The position numbers and the translations under genes are program-made. Below the pieces are notes generated by a model that had not been told where the DNA came from, ran no database searches, and worked only from the letters and a program-made list of their open reading frames with translations. From NCBI GenBank assembly GCA_025965815.1, contig JAOPWF010000236.1, positions 1 through 16,560 of the forward strand: a stretch of DNA of 16,560 nt, in the 5' to 3' direction. Of this stretch, positions 7,529-14,207 are shown one piece after another. Positions within the stretch are counted from its first letter, which is position 1. Each line of letters begins with the position of its first letter. This DNA is from Mycobacterium sp. (lineage in GTDB: Bacteria > Actinomycetota > Actinomycetes > Mycobacteriales > Mycobacteriaceae).

Positions 7529-7855
7529 GGACGTCGAACTCGTTCTCAGCCGTGCCGATGGTGCGGACGCGAAGTCGCAGACGTCGGAATGGGACGTCGC
7601 CGCCAGTATTGCCGTCAGTCCTGCAGGCAGCGTGCCTACGAACAACGCGCCGTCGTGAAGGGCACCTCGCTTTCGCCGGATTCGGTGGTGCTGTCCCCCG
7701 ACGAGGCGGCTGAGCTCTCCGACCGCGTCTACCAGGTTCGATGCGCCGCTGAGGACGTCGCAACGGCCATTGATGAGGGGGCCGAAGGCGCGGAACTGCG
7801 TGACCTGTGCGAGGCGTTGATGCGCGCCGCCAAGGCGGCCGACGGCTGGCGCTAG
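7526..7855 (+). CDS. Small zinc-finger-like protein divergent from rbpA
   Basis: A 109-residue protein I do not recognise by name. Its N-terminus has a Cys pair CRWC (Cys10, Cys13) and a second pair YCRQSC (Cys29, Cys33) followed by RQRAYEQR. That resembles the short treble-clef zinc sites with a CRQRAY-type helix found in small actinobacterial proteins. It is very basic there (Arg-rich 3-35), which would suit nucleic-acid or RNA polymerase contact. The C-terminal half (about 50-109) is acidic and helical: LSPDEAAELSDRVYQVR and GAELRDLCEALMRAAKAA. The start is a GTG with no ribosome binding site, behind a possible -10. It ends seven bases before the stop of the convergent deaminase gene. No function is claimed; its place beside rbpA is the only clue. 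Confidence 0.7.
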   Translation: MGRRTRSQPCRWCGREVADVGMGRRRQYCRQSCRQRAYEQRAVVKGTSLSPDSVVLSPDEAAELSDRVYQVRCAAEDVATAIDEGAEGAELRDLCEALMRAAKAADGWR

Positions 7856-7862
7856 CCGCGGC

Positions 7863-9221
7863 TCAGGCGTCCGCACGGCTGCGCAGCGCCCTGGCGGCGT
7901 CGCGTGCCGCGCCCGCCAGCGCCGCGGTGTCCGCCGTGCGCAATTCACCGTCGGAAACCACCGCGTCGCCGCCGACCAGCAACAACCGCAGCGGGGCCGG
8001 CGGACCGAACACCAGTGCGCACACCGGGTCGTCGATATCGGCGTGTCCCAGGCCGTTGAGGTCCCACACGGCGATGTCGGCCAGCTTTCCGGGCTCCAAC
8101 GAGCCCAGCTCACCCGAGCGTCCCAGGCATGCGGCCCCACCCATGGTCGCCATCTGCAACGACTGCCGGGCGGTGAGCGCCTGCGGCCCGAGCCTGAACC
8201 GCGCCGCCAACAACGCCTCGCGAAGCTCGGTGGACAGGCCGCCGTTCTCGTTGGAGGCGACACCGTCCACACCGAGTCCGACCGCAACGCCGGCCCCCAG
8301 GAGCTCGGGGATCGCGGCGATACCCGACCCCAGCCGGCCGTTGGAGCTGGGGCAGTGCGCCACCCCGGTTCCGGTGGCGGCGAACTTGGCGATGTCCGAC
8401 TCCGACAGGTGCACGCAGTGAGCCAGCCAGACGTCCTCGCCCAACCAGCCCAGCGACTCGACATAGTCGACGGGGCGGGCGCCGAAGTGCTCAAGGCAGT
8501 ACTCCTCCTCGTCGAGCGTCTCGCACAGGTGGGTGTGCAGCCGGACCCCGAGGTCGCGGGCCAGCACCGCCGACTGGCGCATCAGGTCCCCGGTGACCGA
8601 AAACGGAGAACACGGCGCCAACGCGATCCGCAGCTTTGAGTCGAAGGCGGGGTCGTGGTGTTTGGCGACCGCCTCCTGGCTGGCCGCGAGAATCGCGTCG
8701 ATGTCCTCGACGACGTTGTCCGGCGGCAGGCCGCCCGATGACTTGCCGAGATCCATCGACCCACGGGTCGGGTGAAATCGCAGCCCGATGCGTTGCGTCG
8801 CCGCGATTTCGGCGCCGAGCACGTCGCCACCGCCGTGCGGAAAGACGTAGTGGTGGTCCATCGTTGTCGTGCATCCGGTCAGCGCCAGCGCGGCCAGTGC
8901 CGCACTGGCAGCGTCGAATTCGAGTTCGGCGTCGAGTTGACCCCAGAGCGGATACAGGGTGGTCAGCCATTGGAACAGGGTTCCGTCCTGGGCGTAGCCG
9001 CGGGTGATCCACTGGTACAGGTGGTGGTGGGTGTTGACGAACCCCGGTGTGGCCAGGCAACCGCGGCCGTCGACGACGGTCGCGCCGGAAACCTCCGGTG
9101 CGGGCCCCTCACCGACCGCGGAGATCACTGCGTCCTCGACGACGAGGTAACCGGAGGAGTATTCGATAGCCGACGCGTCCACCGTTGCGATGGCGGCGCC
9201 GTCGATCACGAGTTTGGGCAT
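7863..9221 (-). CDS. Probable 8-oxoguanine deaminase (amidohydrolase, COG0402 type)
   Basis: A 452-residue amidohydrolase of the cytosine/guanine deaminase type. The N-terminal metal motif TPGFVNTHHHLYQWITRGYA (about 58-77, His65 and His67) has the THHHLYQ wording typical of 8-oxoguanine deaminases, which convert 8-oxoguanine to urate and so remove oxidised guanine. LHTHLCET and WLAHCVHLSE supply further metal and catalytic histidines. GVAHCPSSNGRLGSGIAAIP and GLGVDGVASNE carry the late aspartate. ATMGGAACLGR and LEPGKLADIAVWD are standard C-terminal amidohydrolase sequence. The length is normal and all ligands look intact. The ATG at 9221 has AGGA (9231-9228) six bases upstream on the minus strand. 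No other purine catabolism gene is in the window. Isoguanine or another aminopurine are possible alternative substrates. Confidence 0.82.
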   Translation of the reverse strand: MPKLVIDGAAIATVDASAIEYSSGYLVVEDAVISAVGEGPAPEVSGATVVDGRGCLATPGFVNTHHHLYQWITRGYAQDGTLFQWLTTLYPLWGQLDAELEFDAASAALAALALTGCTTTMDHHYVFPHGGGDVLGAEIAATQRIGLRFHPTRGSMDLGKSSGGLPPDNVVEDIDAILAASQEAVAKHHDPAFDSKLRIALAPCSPFSVTGDLMRQSAVLARDLGVRLHTHLCETLDEEEYCLEHFGARPVDYVESLGWLGEDVWLAHCVHLSESDIAKFAATGTGVAHCPSSNGRLGSGIAAIPELLGAGVAVGLGVDGVASNENGGLSTELREALLAARFRLGPQALTARQSLQMATMGGAACLGRSGELGSLEPGKLADIAVWDLNGLGHADIDDPVCALVFGPPAPLRLLLVGGDAVVSDGELRTADTAALAGAARDAARALRSRADA

Positions 9222-9292
9222 GGTTCATCCTGACGTGTCGCCCAATTCGCGGCAGGTCTTCGCCGCCAGACGCCTCGGCAATGCCGCAGCGC

Positions 9293-9319
9293 CTACGATG
9301 ACCACCAACGAAGTCGTAG
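9293..9319. promoter_or_regulatory. Inverted repeat, candidate operator before the winged-helix gene
   Basis: CTACGA (9293-9298) and TCGTAG (9314-9319) are a perfect 6-bp inverted repeat. Their centres are 21 bases apart, two helical turns. The left arm overlaps TACGAT (9294-9299), a -10-like hexamer. The right arm ends four bases before the GGGAAGG ribosome binding site at 9324-9330. The position suits autoregulation of the downstream regulator or control of the divergent deaminase. Confidence 0.35.
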
Positions 9320-9338
9320 CGATGGGAAGGCCTTGGCC

Positions 9339-10586
9339 TTGTCTTCACCAGATTCTGCGTCCGCCGATCCACCAGCGGCCAGCTCGGACGAACCCGGGGT
9401 GTGGCGTTTCGGTGAGTTCGTCCTGGACACCCAGCGCTACGAATTGCGCCGTCAGAACACCGTGATCCGCGTCGAGCCGCAGGTGTTCGACGTGATGGTG
9501 CAACTCGTCGGCAACCATCAACGCGTCGTCACCAAGGATGAGCTGTTCGACACCGTGTGGGGTGGGCGCTTCGTCGGCGAGGCGGCACTCACCAGCCGTA
9601 TCAAGGCCGTTCGTCGCGCACTCGGCGACGACGGCGAGTCACAGTCCTACATCAGGACCGTTCGCGGTCGCGGCTACCAGTTCGTCGGCACGGTCACCGC
9701 CACCCGTGACGTGACACCGCCCGAACCGCCGCCTGCACCTGCCCCGACCCGGCAGCACATCGCGTTCTGCCGTGCGGCCGACGGGGTTCGGCTCGCCTAC
9801 GCGGTGTCCGGAGACGGGCCGCCGCTGGTGCGGGCCGCGAACTGGATGACGCATCTCGGCTACGACATAGAGAGCCCGGTGTGGCAGCACTGGGTCAGCG
9901 ATCTCTCCCTCGATCACACCTTCATCCGGTACGACGAGCGCGGGTGCGGACTATCTGATTGGGAAGCAACAGATTTCGGCTTCGACGACTGGGTCGCCGA
10001 CCTCGAATCGGTGGTCGAGGCACTGGGCCTGGAACGCTTCCCACTGCTCGGCGTGTCCCAGGGCGGGGCAGTCGCGGTGGCGTACGCCGCACGTCATCCC
10101 GACCGGGTGAGTAGCCTGGTGCTGTGCAGTGCGTACGCGCGAGGGCGCGCCGTGCGGGCCGTCGGTGAGGAGGAACAACGCGCGGCGGCCCTGGATCTCG
10201 ACCTCGCCCGGGTGGGCTGGGGCCGTGACGACCCGGCGTTCCGACAGGTATTCGCCGCCCAGTTCCTGCCGGACGGCAGCCGCGCCGACTGGGCCGCCTT
10301 CGACCAGTTGCAGCGGCGCACCACCTCGCCGGAGAACGCAGTGCACTTCCTCGAGGAGTTCGCCCGTATCGATGTGCGCGAGCAGGCGCGGCAGGTGGCC
10401 TGCCCGACGCTGATCATGCACTCACGCGACGACCACCGAGTGCCGATGCGCGCCGGGGAGGAGTTGGCCGCCCTCATCGCGGACTCGCGGTTGGTGGCGC
10501 TGTCGAGTAAGAACCACCTGCTCACTGCCACCGAACCGGCCTGGCAAGTCTTCCGCGACGAAATCAGCGCGTTCCTCGCCGAGTGA
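9339..10586 (+). CDS. Winged-helix (OmpR/PhoB type) DNA-binding domain fused to alpha/beta hydrolase
   Basis: A 415-residue two-domain protein. Residues about 21-117 form a C-terminal-response-regulator-type winged helix, with WRFGEFVLDTQRYELRRQ, RVEPQVFDVMVQLV, a recognition helix near 81-97 (EAALTSRIKAVRRALGD) and the closing wing TVRGRGYQFVG. There is no receiver domain. A Pro-rich linker (about 121-135) leads to an alpha/beta hydrolase (about 139-415) with nucleophile Ser240 in GVSQGG, acid Asp364/Asp365 in HSRDDHRVP and His393 in SKNHLL, so the triad is intact. No membrane helix is seen, so it is probably a cytosolic one-component regulator whose hydrolase domain binds or cleaves a small ligand. 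I chose the TTG at 9339, eight bases after GGGAAGG (9324-9330); the TTG at 9333 lies too close to it. It diverges from the deaminase and precedes a lipoprotein gene. Confidence 0.83.
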   Translation: MSSPDSASADPPAASSDEPGVWRFGEFVLDTQRYELRRQNTVIRVEPQVFDVMVQLVGNHQRVVTKDELFDTVWGGRFVGEAALTSRIKAVRRALGDDGESQSYIRTVRGRGYQFVGTVTATRDVTPPEPPPAPAPTRQHIAFCRAADGVRLAYAVSGDGPPLVRAANWMTHLGYDIESPVWQHWVSDLSLDHTFIRYDERGCGLSDWEATDFGFDDWVADLESVVEALGLERFPLLGVSQGGAVAVAYAARHPDRVSSLVLCSAYARGRAVRAVGEEEQRAAALDLDLARVGWGRDDPAFRQVFAAQFLPDGSRADWAAFDQLQRRTTSPENAVHFLEEFARIDVREQARQVACPTLIMHSRDDHRVPMRAGEELAALIADSRLVALSSKNHLLTATEPAWQVFRDEISAFLAE

Positions 10587-10652
10587 GCGACGGCTTCCGC
10601 GTCCGCTCGGAGGGCAGGAGCGCAGCGACCCGGGAATCAGTGAGTCCCACAT

Positions 10653-10685
10653 ATCTCCACGGAATCTCCATACATTCTTCATGTA
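10653..10685. promoter_or_regulatory. Three 7-bp repeats at 11-bp period plus inverted repeat upstream of lipoprotein gene
   Basis: ATCTCCA occurs at 10653-10659 and 10664-10670, and TTCTTCA (5 of 7 matching) at 10675-10681. Each is separated by four bases, giving an exact 11-bp period. This is the layout of binding sites for OmpR/PhoB-family winged helices. TACAT (10671-10675) and ATGTA (10681-10685) also form a perfect inverted repeat over the last unit. The site lies 30-60 bases before the lipoprotein ATG and downstream of the winged-helix gene. Confidence 0.45.
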
Positions 10686-10715
10686 ACAGCGCGCGGCGCC
10701 ATCCATGCTGGTCAG

Positions 10716-11420
10716 ATGAGAAAGCACACCCGCACCCTGATCCTGGGCGTCAGCGCCATCATCGCCGTTGGCACCCTGTCCGCCTGCTCCGGTGATTCGT
10801 CCACCGAAGCCACGTCCACTCAGACGACCGCACCGGCGGCGACCGCCAAGCCCTTCCCGGCGTCGGCGAAGTACATCGCTGACATGAAGTCAGCGGACGG
10901 CAAGACCATGACCATCGGCGTCGCCGTCGACGGTGCTGACGTCACCGCCTACGCCTGCAACGGCACCGACGACGAAGCATGGTTCTTCGGTAACCAGGCC
11001 GACGGAAAGATCGACATCACATCCAAGTTCAAGGACACCCTCAAGGCGTCGTTCGACGGCTCCGATGTCAAGGGCGACCTGATGATGAACGGCATCACGT
11101 ACAACTTCGCCGCGCCCGCGGTCGAGGCTCCGGCCGGTATGTACACCGCCGATCTGAACGGCGCCCGCGCATCGTGGGTGGTCCGCCCCAACGGGTCGGC
11201 GATCGGTGTCCAGTTCAACGGCGGCGTCAGTGGCCGCGACTTCGAGCAGGCCGAATTGAACGTCCTGAAGGACCAGCAGTTCCGCGACCAGGTTCGCAAC
11301 AAGCGGAAGCTTCAGCAGGCCGCTCAGCTCGTCGACCTGCAGAACGGACACGGGCGGTCCACCATCAACGGCCAGCAGGTCATCGCGGTCGTCGTGGTCG
11401 GCAACACCCGCTTCGGTTAA
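10716..11420 (+). CDS. Putative lipoprotein of unknown function
   Basis: A 234-residue exported protein that I do not recognise. The N-terminus MRKHTRT is basic, followed by a hydrophobic core and the lipobox LSAC, with acylation predicted at Cys24. A Ser/Thr/Ala-rich linker follows (about 25-45). The mature part is hydrophilic with alternating short strands: KTMTIGVAVDGADVTAYACNG, DEAWFFGNQADGKIDITSKF and GNDLM-like beta repeats to about residue 160. It looks like a small beta-sandwich or barrel. A charged helix (about 172-205, FEQAELNVLKDQQFRDQVRN) and a last strand QQVIAVVVVGNTRFG end it. The second Cys (about 80) has no partner except the lipidated one. No clear ribosome binding site precedes the ATG. 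It is monocistronic, with repeats upstream and a strong terminator downstream. Confidence 0.8.
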   Translation: MRKHTRTLILGVSAIIAVGTLSACSGDSSTEATSTQTTAPAATAKPFPASAKYIADMKSADGKTMTIGVAVDGADVTAYACNGTDDEAWFFGNQADGKIDITSKFKDTLKASFDGSDVKGDLMMNGITYNFAAPAVEAPAGMYTADLNGARASWVVRPNGSAIGVQFNGGVSGRDFEQAELNVLKDQQFRDQVRNKRKLQQAAQLVDLQNGHGRSTINGQQVIAVVVVGNTRFG

Positions 11421-11465
11421 ATCAACCCGCGACGATGCTGACAATTGAATAGATCTATCCCACAA

Positions 11466-11519
11466 ACGGCCCTGCCGGTCTGATCGTTTTCAACGGTCAC
11501 CGGCGGGGTCGTCCGTTTT
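11466..11519 (+). terminator. Long-hairpin intrinsic terminator of the lipoprotein gene
   Basis: An outer stem pairs 11466-11479 with 11499-11512 (14 pairs, two of them G-T). An inner stem pairs 11482-11488 with 11492-11498 (seven pairs, one G-T). They stack with only a two-base bulge (11480-11481) and a three-base TTC loop. A GTTTT run at 11515-11519 follows. Such a nearly continuous 21-bp hairpin with a T-tract is unusually canonical for mycobacteria. It ends transcription before the ssu operon. Confidence 0.8.
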
Positions 11520-11549
11520 ATGCCCTTAATCTCACGCGGAATCAAACCC

Positions 11550-11587
11550 TTACCACGCACCGGGTCGCCACCTAGCCTCGGTCCGTG
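11550..11587 (+). promoter_or_regulatory. Candidate promoter of the ssu operon with leaderless GTG
   Basis: TTACCA (11550-11555), a 17-base spacer and TAGCCT (11573-11578) resemble a SigA-type promoter with a weak -35. Six bases separate the -10 from the GTG at 11585, and there is no Shine-Dalgarno. Transcription would start at the start codon. No recognisable sulfur-regulator site was identified. Confidence 0.45.
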
Positions 11588-12400
11588 ACCAGCCCCATCG
11601 AGCTGGCTGCCGCTTCTGTGGTGGCGGCCGGGCCCGCAGCCGGTAGGTGGACGCACCGTAAGTGGAGCGTGATCCGGGTGGTGTCGCCGCTGGTGCTGCT
11701 CGGTCTGTGGCAGCTCGGCAGTGCCATCGGCCTGATCCCGCAGGACGTCCTACCGGCACCGTCGTTGATCCTCGATGCCGGTGTCGAGTTGGTGCGTAAC
11801 GGGCAGCTCGCCGACGCGCTGCGGGTGTCGGGCCTGCGCGTCACCGAGGGACTGCTGCTCGGCGGCTTCATCGGCGTGGCGCTCGGGACCGCGGTCGGGC
11901 TGTCACGGTGGTTCGAGGCGACGGTCGACCCACCGATGCAGATGGTTCGGGCGCTGCCACACCTGGGACTCATTCCGCTGTTCATCCTCTGGTTCGGCAT
12001 AGGCGAGCTGCCCAAGGTGCTGCTGGTAGCGCTCGGAGTGAGCTTTCCGCTCTACCTCAACACCTTCTCGGCGATCCGCCAGGTGGACCCGAAACTCTTC
12101 GAAACGGCTCAGGTCCTGGGCTTTTCGTTCTGGCAGCGGCTGCGCACCATCATCATTCCGGCCGCGGCACCACAGGTGCTGGTCGGACTGCGGCAATCGC
12201 TGGCCATCGCGTGGCTGACGCTCATCGTGGCCGAGCAGATCAACGCGGACAAAGGGATTGGTTTCCTGATCAACAACGCGCGGGACTTCCTGCGCATCGA
12301 CATCATCATCTTCGGCCTCATCATCTACGCACTGCTCGGCATCGCCACCGACGCCGTCGTGCGCGTGATGGAGCAGCGCGCACTGAGGTACCGCTCATGA
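11585..12400 (+). CDS. ssuC: Aliphatic sulfonate ABC transporter permease SsuC
   Basis: A 271-residue permease of the SsuC/TauC/NitT family, forming the membrane channel of a sulfonate importer. Hydrophobic helices are seen near 31-50 (SPLVLLGLWQLGSAIGL), 82-105 (TEGLLLGGFIGVALGTAVGL), 128-145 (LGLIPLFILWFGIG), 147-165 (LPKVLLVALGVSFPLYL), about 200-220 and 240-262. The coupling (EAA) loop ETAQVLGFSFWQRLRTIIIP lies near 180-199. The ROSxxR-like aromatic and proline pattern VLPAPSLIL near the N-terminus is standard for the family. The GTG start follows a candidate -10 by six bases. The stop overlaps ssuB by four bases (ATGA). ssuD downstream makes alkanesulfonates more likely substrates than taurine, nitrate or thiamine precursors. 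Confidence 0.88.
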   Translation: MTSPIELAAASVVAAGPAAGRWTHRKWSVIRVVSPLVLLGLWQLGSAIGLIPQDVLPAPSLILDAGVELVRNGQLADALRVSGLRVTEGLLLGGFIGVALGTAVGLSRWFEATVDPPMQMVRALPHLGLIPLFILWFGIGELPKVLLVALGVSFPLYLNTFSAIRQVDPKLFETAQVLGFSFWQRLRTIIIPAAAPQVLVGLRQSLAIAWLTLIVAEQINADKGIGFLINNARDFLRIDIIIFGLIIYALLGIATDAVVRVMEQRALRYRS

Positions 12401-13134
12401 CCGTCACCTCCGAGCGGGCCACCCAGATCGCGGGCGAACTGCGGAACGTGGACAAGTGGTATGGCGACCACCAGGTGCTGACCGACGTCACGATCCAGAT
12501 CCGCCGCGGCGAGATCGTCGCCCTGGTCGGCCGCAGCGGCTCGGGCAAGTCCACCGTGCTGCGGGTGCTCGCGGGGCTGGCCGCTGACCACACCGGCGAA
12601 CGCGTCGTCGCCGGCGCGCCGGCGCTCGCTTTCCAGGAACCCCGGCTGTTCCCATGGCGCGATGTCCGCACCAACGTGACCCACGGACTGACCCGCAGCC
12701 GGCTGTCCAAGGCCGAGGCGCAGGCCCGCGCCGACGGGGCGCTGGCCGATGTCGGTCTGGCCGACCGTGCCGGGGTGTGGCCGTCGACGCTGTCCGGCGG
12801 TCAGGCGCAACGCGTTTCGCTGGCGCGGGCACTGGTCGCCGAGCCGAAGTTACTGCTGCTCGACGAGCCGTTCGGCGCCCTGGACGCACTGACGCGGCTG
12901 ACCATGCGCTCGCTGCTGCTGGATCTGTGGCGGCGGCATGGATTCGGCGTGCTGCTGGTGACCCACGACGTCGACGAGGCGGTCGCCCTCGCGGACAAGG
13001 TGCTGGTACTCGACGACGGCCGGGTGGTGCATGCCCTTGACATCGGCGAGCCACGCCGGTCACCCGGCGATCCGTCCGCGCGTACCGAGCATTACCGGGC
13101 CGAGTTGCTCGACAAGCTCGGCGTCCGGCTCTGA
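12397..13134 (+). CDS. ssuB: Aliphatic sulfonate ABC transporter ATPase SsuB
   Basis: A 245-residue ABC ATPase that powers the SsuABC importer on the cytoplasmic face. Walker A is GRSGSGKST (45-53), the Q-loop Gln80 sits in AFQEPRLFPW, the signature is LSGGQ (132-136), Walker B is LLLLDEP (Asp156, Glu157), the D-loop is GALD, and the H-loop His190 is in LLVTHD. All catalytic residues are intact and the length is normal for SsuB. The ATG at 12397 overlaps the ssuC stop. The same frame is open further upstream inside ssuC, but that extension is a shadow of the permease gene. The stop is 30 bases before ssuA. Confidence 0.92.
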   Translation: MTVTSERATQIAGELRNVDKWYGDHQVLTDVTIQIRRGEIVALVGRSGSGKSTVLRVLAGLAADHTGERVVAGAPALAFQEPRLFPWRDVRTNVTHGLTRSRLSKAEAQARADGALADVGLADRAGVWPSTLSGGQAQRVSLARALVAEPKLLLLDEPFGALDALTRLTMRSLLLDLWRRHGFGVLLVTHDVDEAVALADKVLVLDDGRVVHALDIGEPRRSPGDPSARTEHYRAELLDKLGVRL

Positions 13135-13164
13135 CCACATCCCCTGTCACAGAAGAGGACTGTC

Positions 13165-14199
13165 ATGTCGAATAATCGGCGAACGTTCGCCGTCCGCATC
13201 GGCGCAGTACTGGCGCTGACGGCTCTGCTGACGAGTTGCGTCTCGCGACAGAATAACTCGGGAGCTCAGCAAGCCCCGGCGACTGTCCCGCTGTCCGACC
13301 TTGCCGGGCTCACCCTGCAGGTCGGTGACCAGAAGGGCGGCACCGAGTCGCTGCTGCGCGCGGCAGGGGCGCTGGATAACCTGCCGTATCAGGTCGTGTT
13401 CTCCACGTTCACCTCTGGACCGCCGCAGGTGGAGGCGGCCAGCGCGGGCAAGATAGATTTCGCGATCACCGGCAACACCCCGCCCATCTTCGGTGCGGCG
13501 TCCAACGCGAAGGTGAAGGTCGTCGCCGCCTACGACGGCGGTGGGGTGGGGGACCAGATGCTGGTGAAAGCCGATTCGCCGATCAAGTCGGTGGCCGACC
13601 TGCGCGGGAGGACCATCGCTGTCGGCAAGGGCAGCTCCGCGCACGGCAATGTGCTCGGCCAGCTGGACAAGGCGGGCCTGAAGCCCTCCGACGTGCACCT
13701 GGTGTTCCTGCAGCCCGCCGATGCGTTGTCGGCGTTCACCCGGGGCGAGGCCGATGCGTGGGCCATCTGGGATCCGTACACCGCCCAGGCGGAGCAGCAG
13801 TTGCAGGTGCGCAGCATCGCGGCGGCAAAGGATGTCACCAACGGCTACTGGTTCGGAATCGCTTCCGACCAGGCACTGGCTGATCCGAAGCGCAACACGG
13901 CGCTGGCCGATCTGCTGGTGCGCTTCGAGAAGGCCGCACGATGGGCGCAGGACCATCCGCCGCAATGGGCCGAAAGCTACGCTGCCGCGGTCGGACTCGA
14001 TCCGAAGGTGGCGGCGGTGTCACAAAGCCGCAGCCTGCGGCTGCCCACCGCGCTCGACGACGACGTGGTGGCATCCGAGCAGCGGCTTGCCGACCTGTTC
14101 GCCGCGTCGGGGCAGATCCAGTCGTCCCCGAAGTTCGCCGACTGGGTCGACCGCCGCTACAACGACACCCTCAAGCCGTTGCTCATCAGCACCAACTAG
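13165..14199 (+). CDS. ssuA: Aliphatic sulfonate-binding lipoprotein SsuA
   Basis: A 344-residue solute-binding protein that captures alkanesulfonates outside the membrane and delivers them to SsuBC. The signal peptide (about 1-24) ends in the lipobox LTSC with acylation predicted at Cys25, as expected in a Gram-positive-type importer and making it a likely Lnt substrate. The mature protein has the NMT1/SsuA fold: LTLQVGDQKGGTESLLRAAG, VVFSTFTSGPPQVEAASAGK, IDFAITGNTPPIFG, then VADLRGRTIAVGKGSSAHG, FLQPADALSAFTRGEADAWA and WDPYTAQAEQQ. These are classic family segments, and the GNTPPIFGA and SSAHG loops line the ligand cleft. The ribosome binding site AAGAGGA lies at 13153-13159. The stop codon TAG is part of the ssuD ribosome binding site. 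Confidence 0.9.
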   Translation: MSNNRRTFAVRIGAVLALTALLTSCVSRQNNSGAQQAPATVPLSDLAGLTLQVGDQKGGTESLLRAAGALDNLPYQVVFSTFTSGPPQVEAASAGKIDFAITGNTPPIFGAASNAKVKVVAAYDGGGVGDQMLVKADSPIKSVADLRGRTIAVGKGSSAHGNVLGQLDKAGLKPSDVHLVFLQPADALSAFTRGEADAWAIWDPYTAQAEQQLQVRSIAAAKDVTNGYWFGIASDQALADPKRNTALADLLVRFEKAARWAQDHPPQWAESYAAAVGLDPKVAAVSQSRSLRLPTALDDDVVASEQRLADLFAASGQIQSSPKFADWVDRRYNDTLKPLLISTN

Positions 14200-14207
14200 G
14201 AGACACA

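Noticed and set aside
7854..7863. Perfect 10-bp palindrome AGCCGCGGCT at convergent gene ends
   Set aside because: It cannot form a looped hairpin of useful length and is all G/C-type sequence common in this genome.
7511..8494. 327-codon minus-strand frame across the zinc-finger-like gene and the deaminase gene
   Set aside because: It crosses two well-supported genes on opposite strands and has Arg/Ser/Trp-rich, motif-free sequence.
9333..9335. Alternative TTG start for the winged-helix protein at 9333
   Set aside because: Only two bases from GGGAAGG; TTG 9339 has the proper eight-base spacing.
10587..10650. GC-rich stretch after the hydrolase gene (GAGGGCAGGAGCGCAGCGACC) that could be an interspersed repeat
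   Set aside because: No second copy or clear long stem is visible in this window; a genome-wide search would be needed to call it a repeat.
11449..11458. Perfect 10-bp palindrome ATAGATCTAT after the lipoprotein gene
   Set aside because: No loop, no T-tract, no promoter context and not repeated in the window, so it may be chance in an AT-richer patch.
11908..12396. Upstream extension of the ssuB frame inside ssuC
   Set aside because: Arg/Gly-rich shadow of the permease gene; the ATG at 12397 gives the normal SsuB N-terminus.
13941..14207. Upstream extension of the ssuD frame inside ssuA
   Set aside because: The ribosome binding site at 14198-14202 and the family N-terminus support the ATG at 14208.
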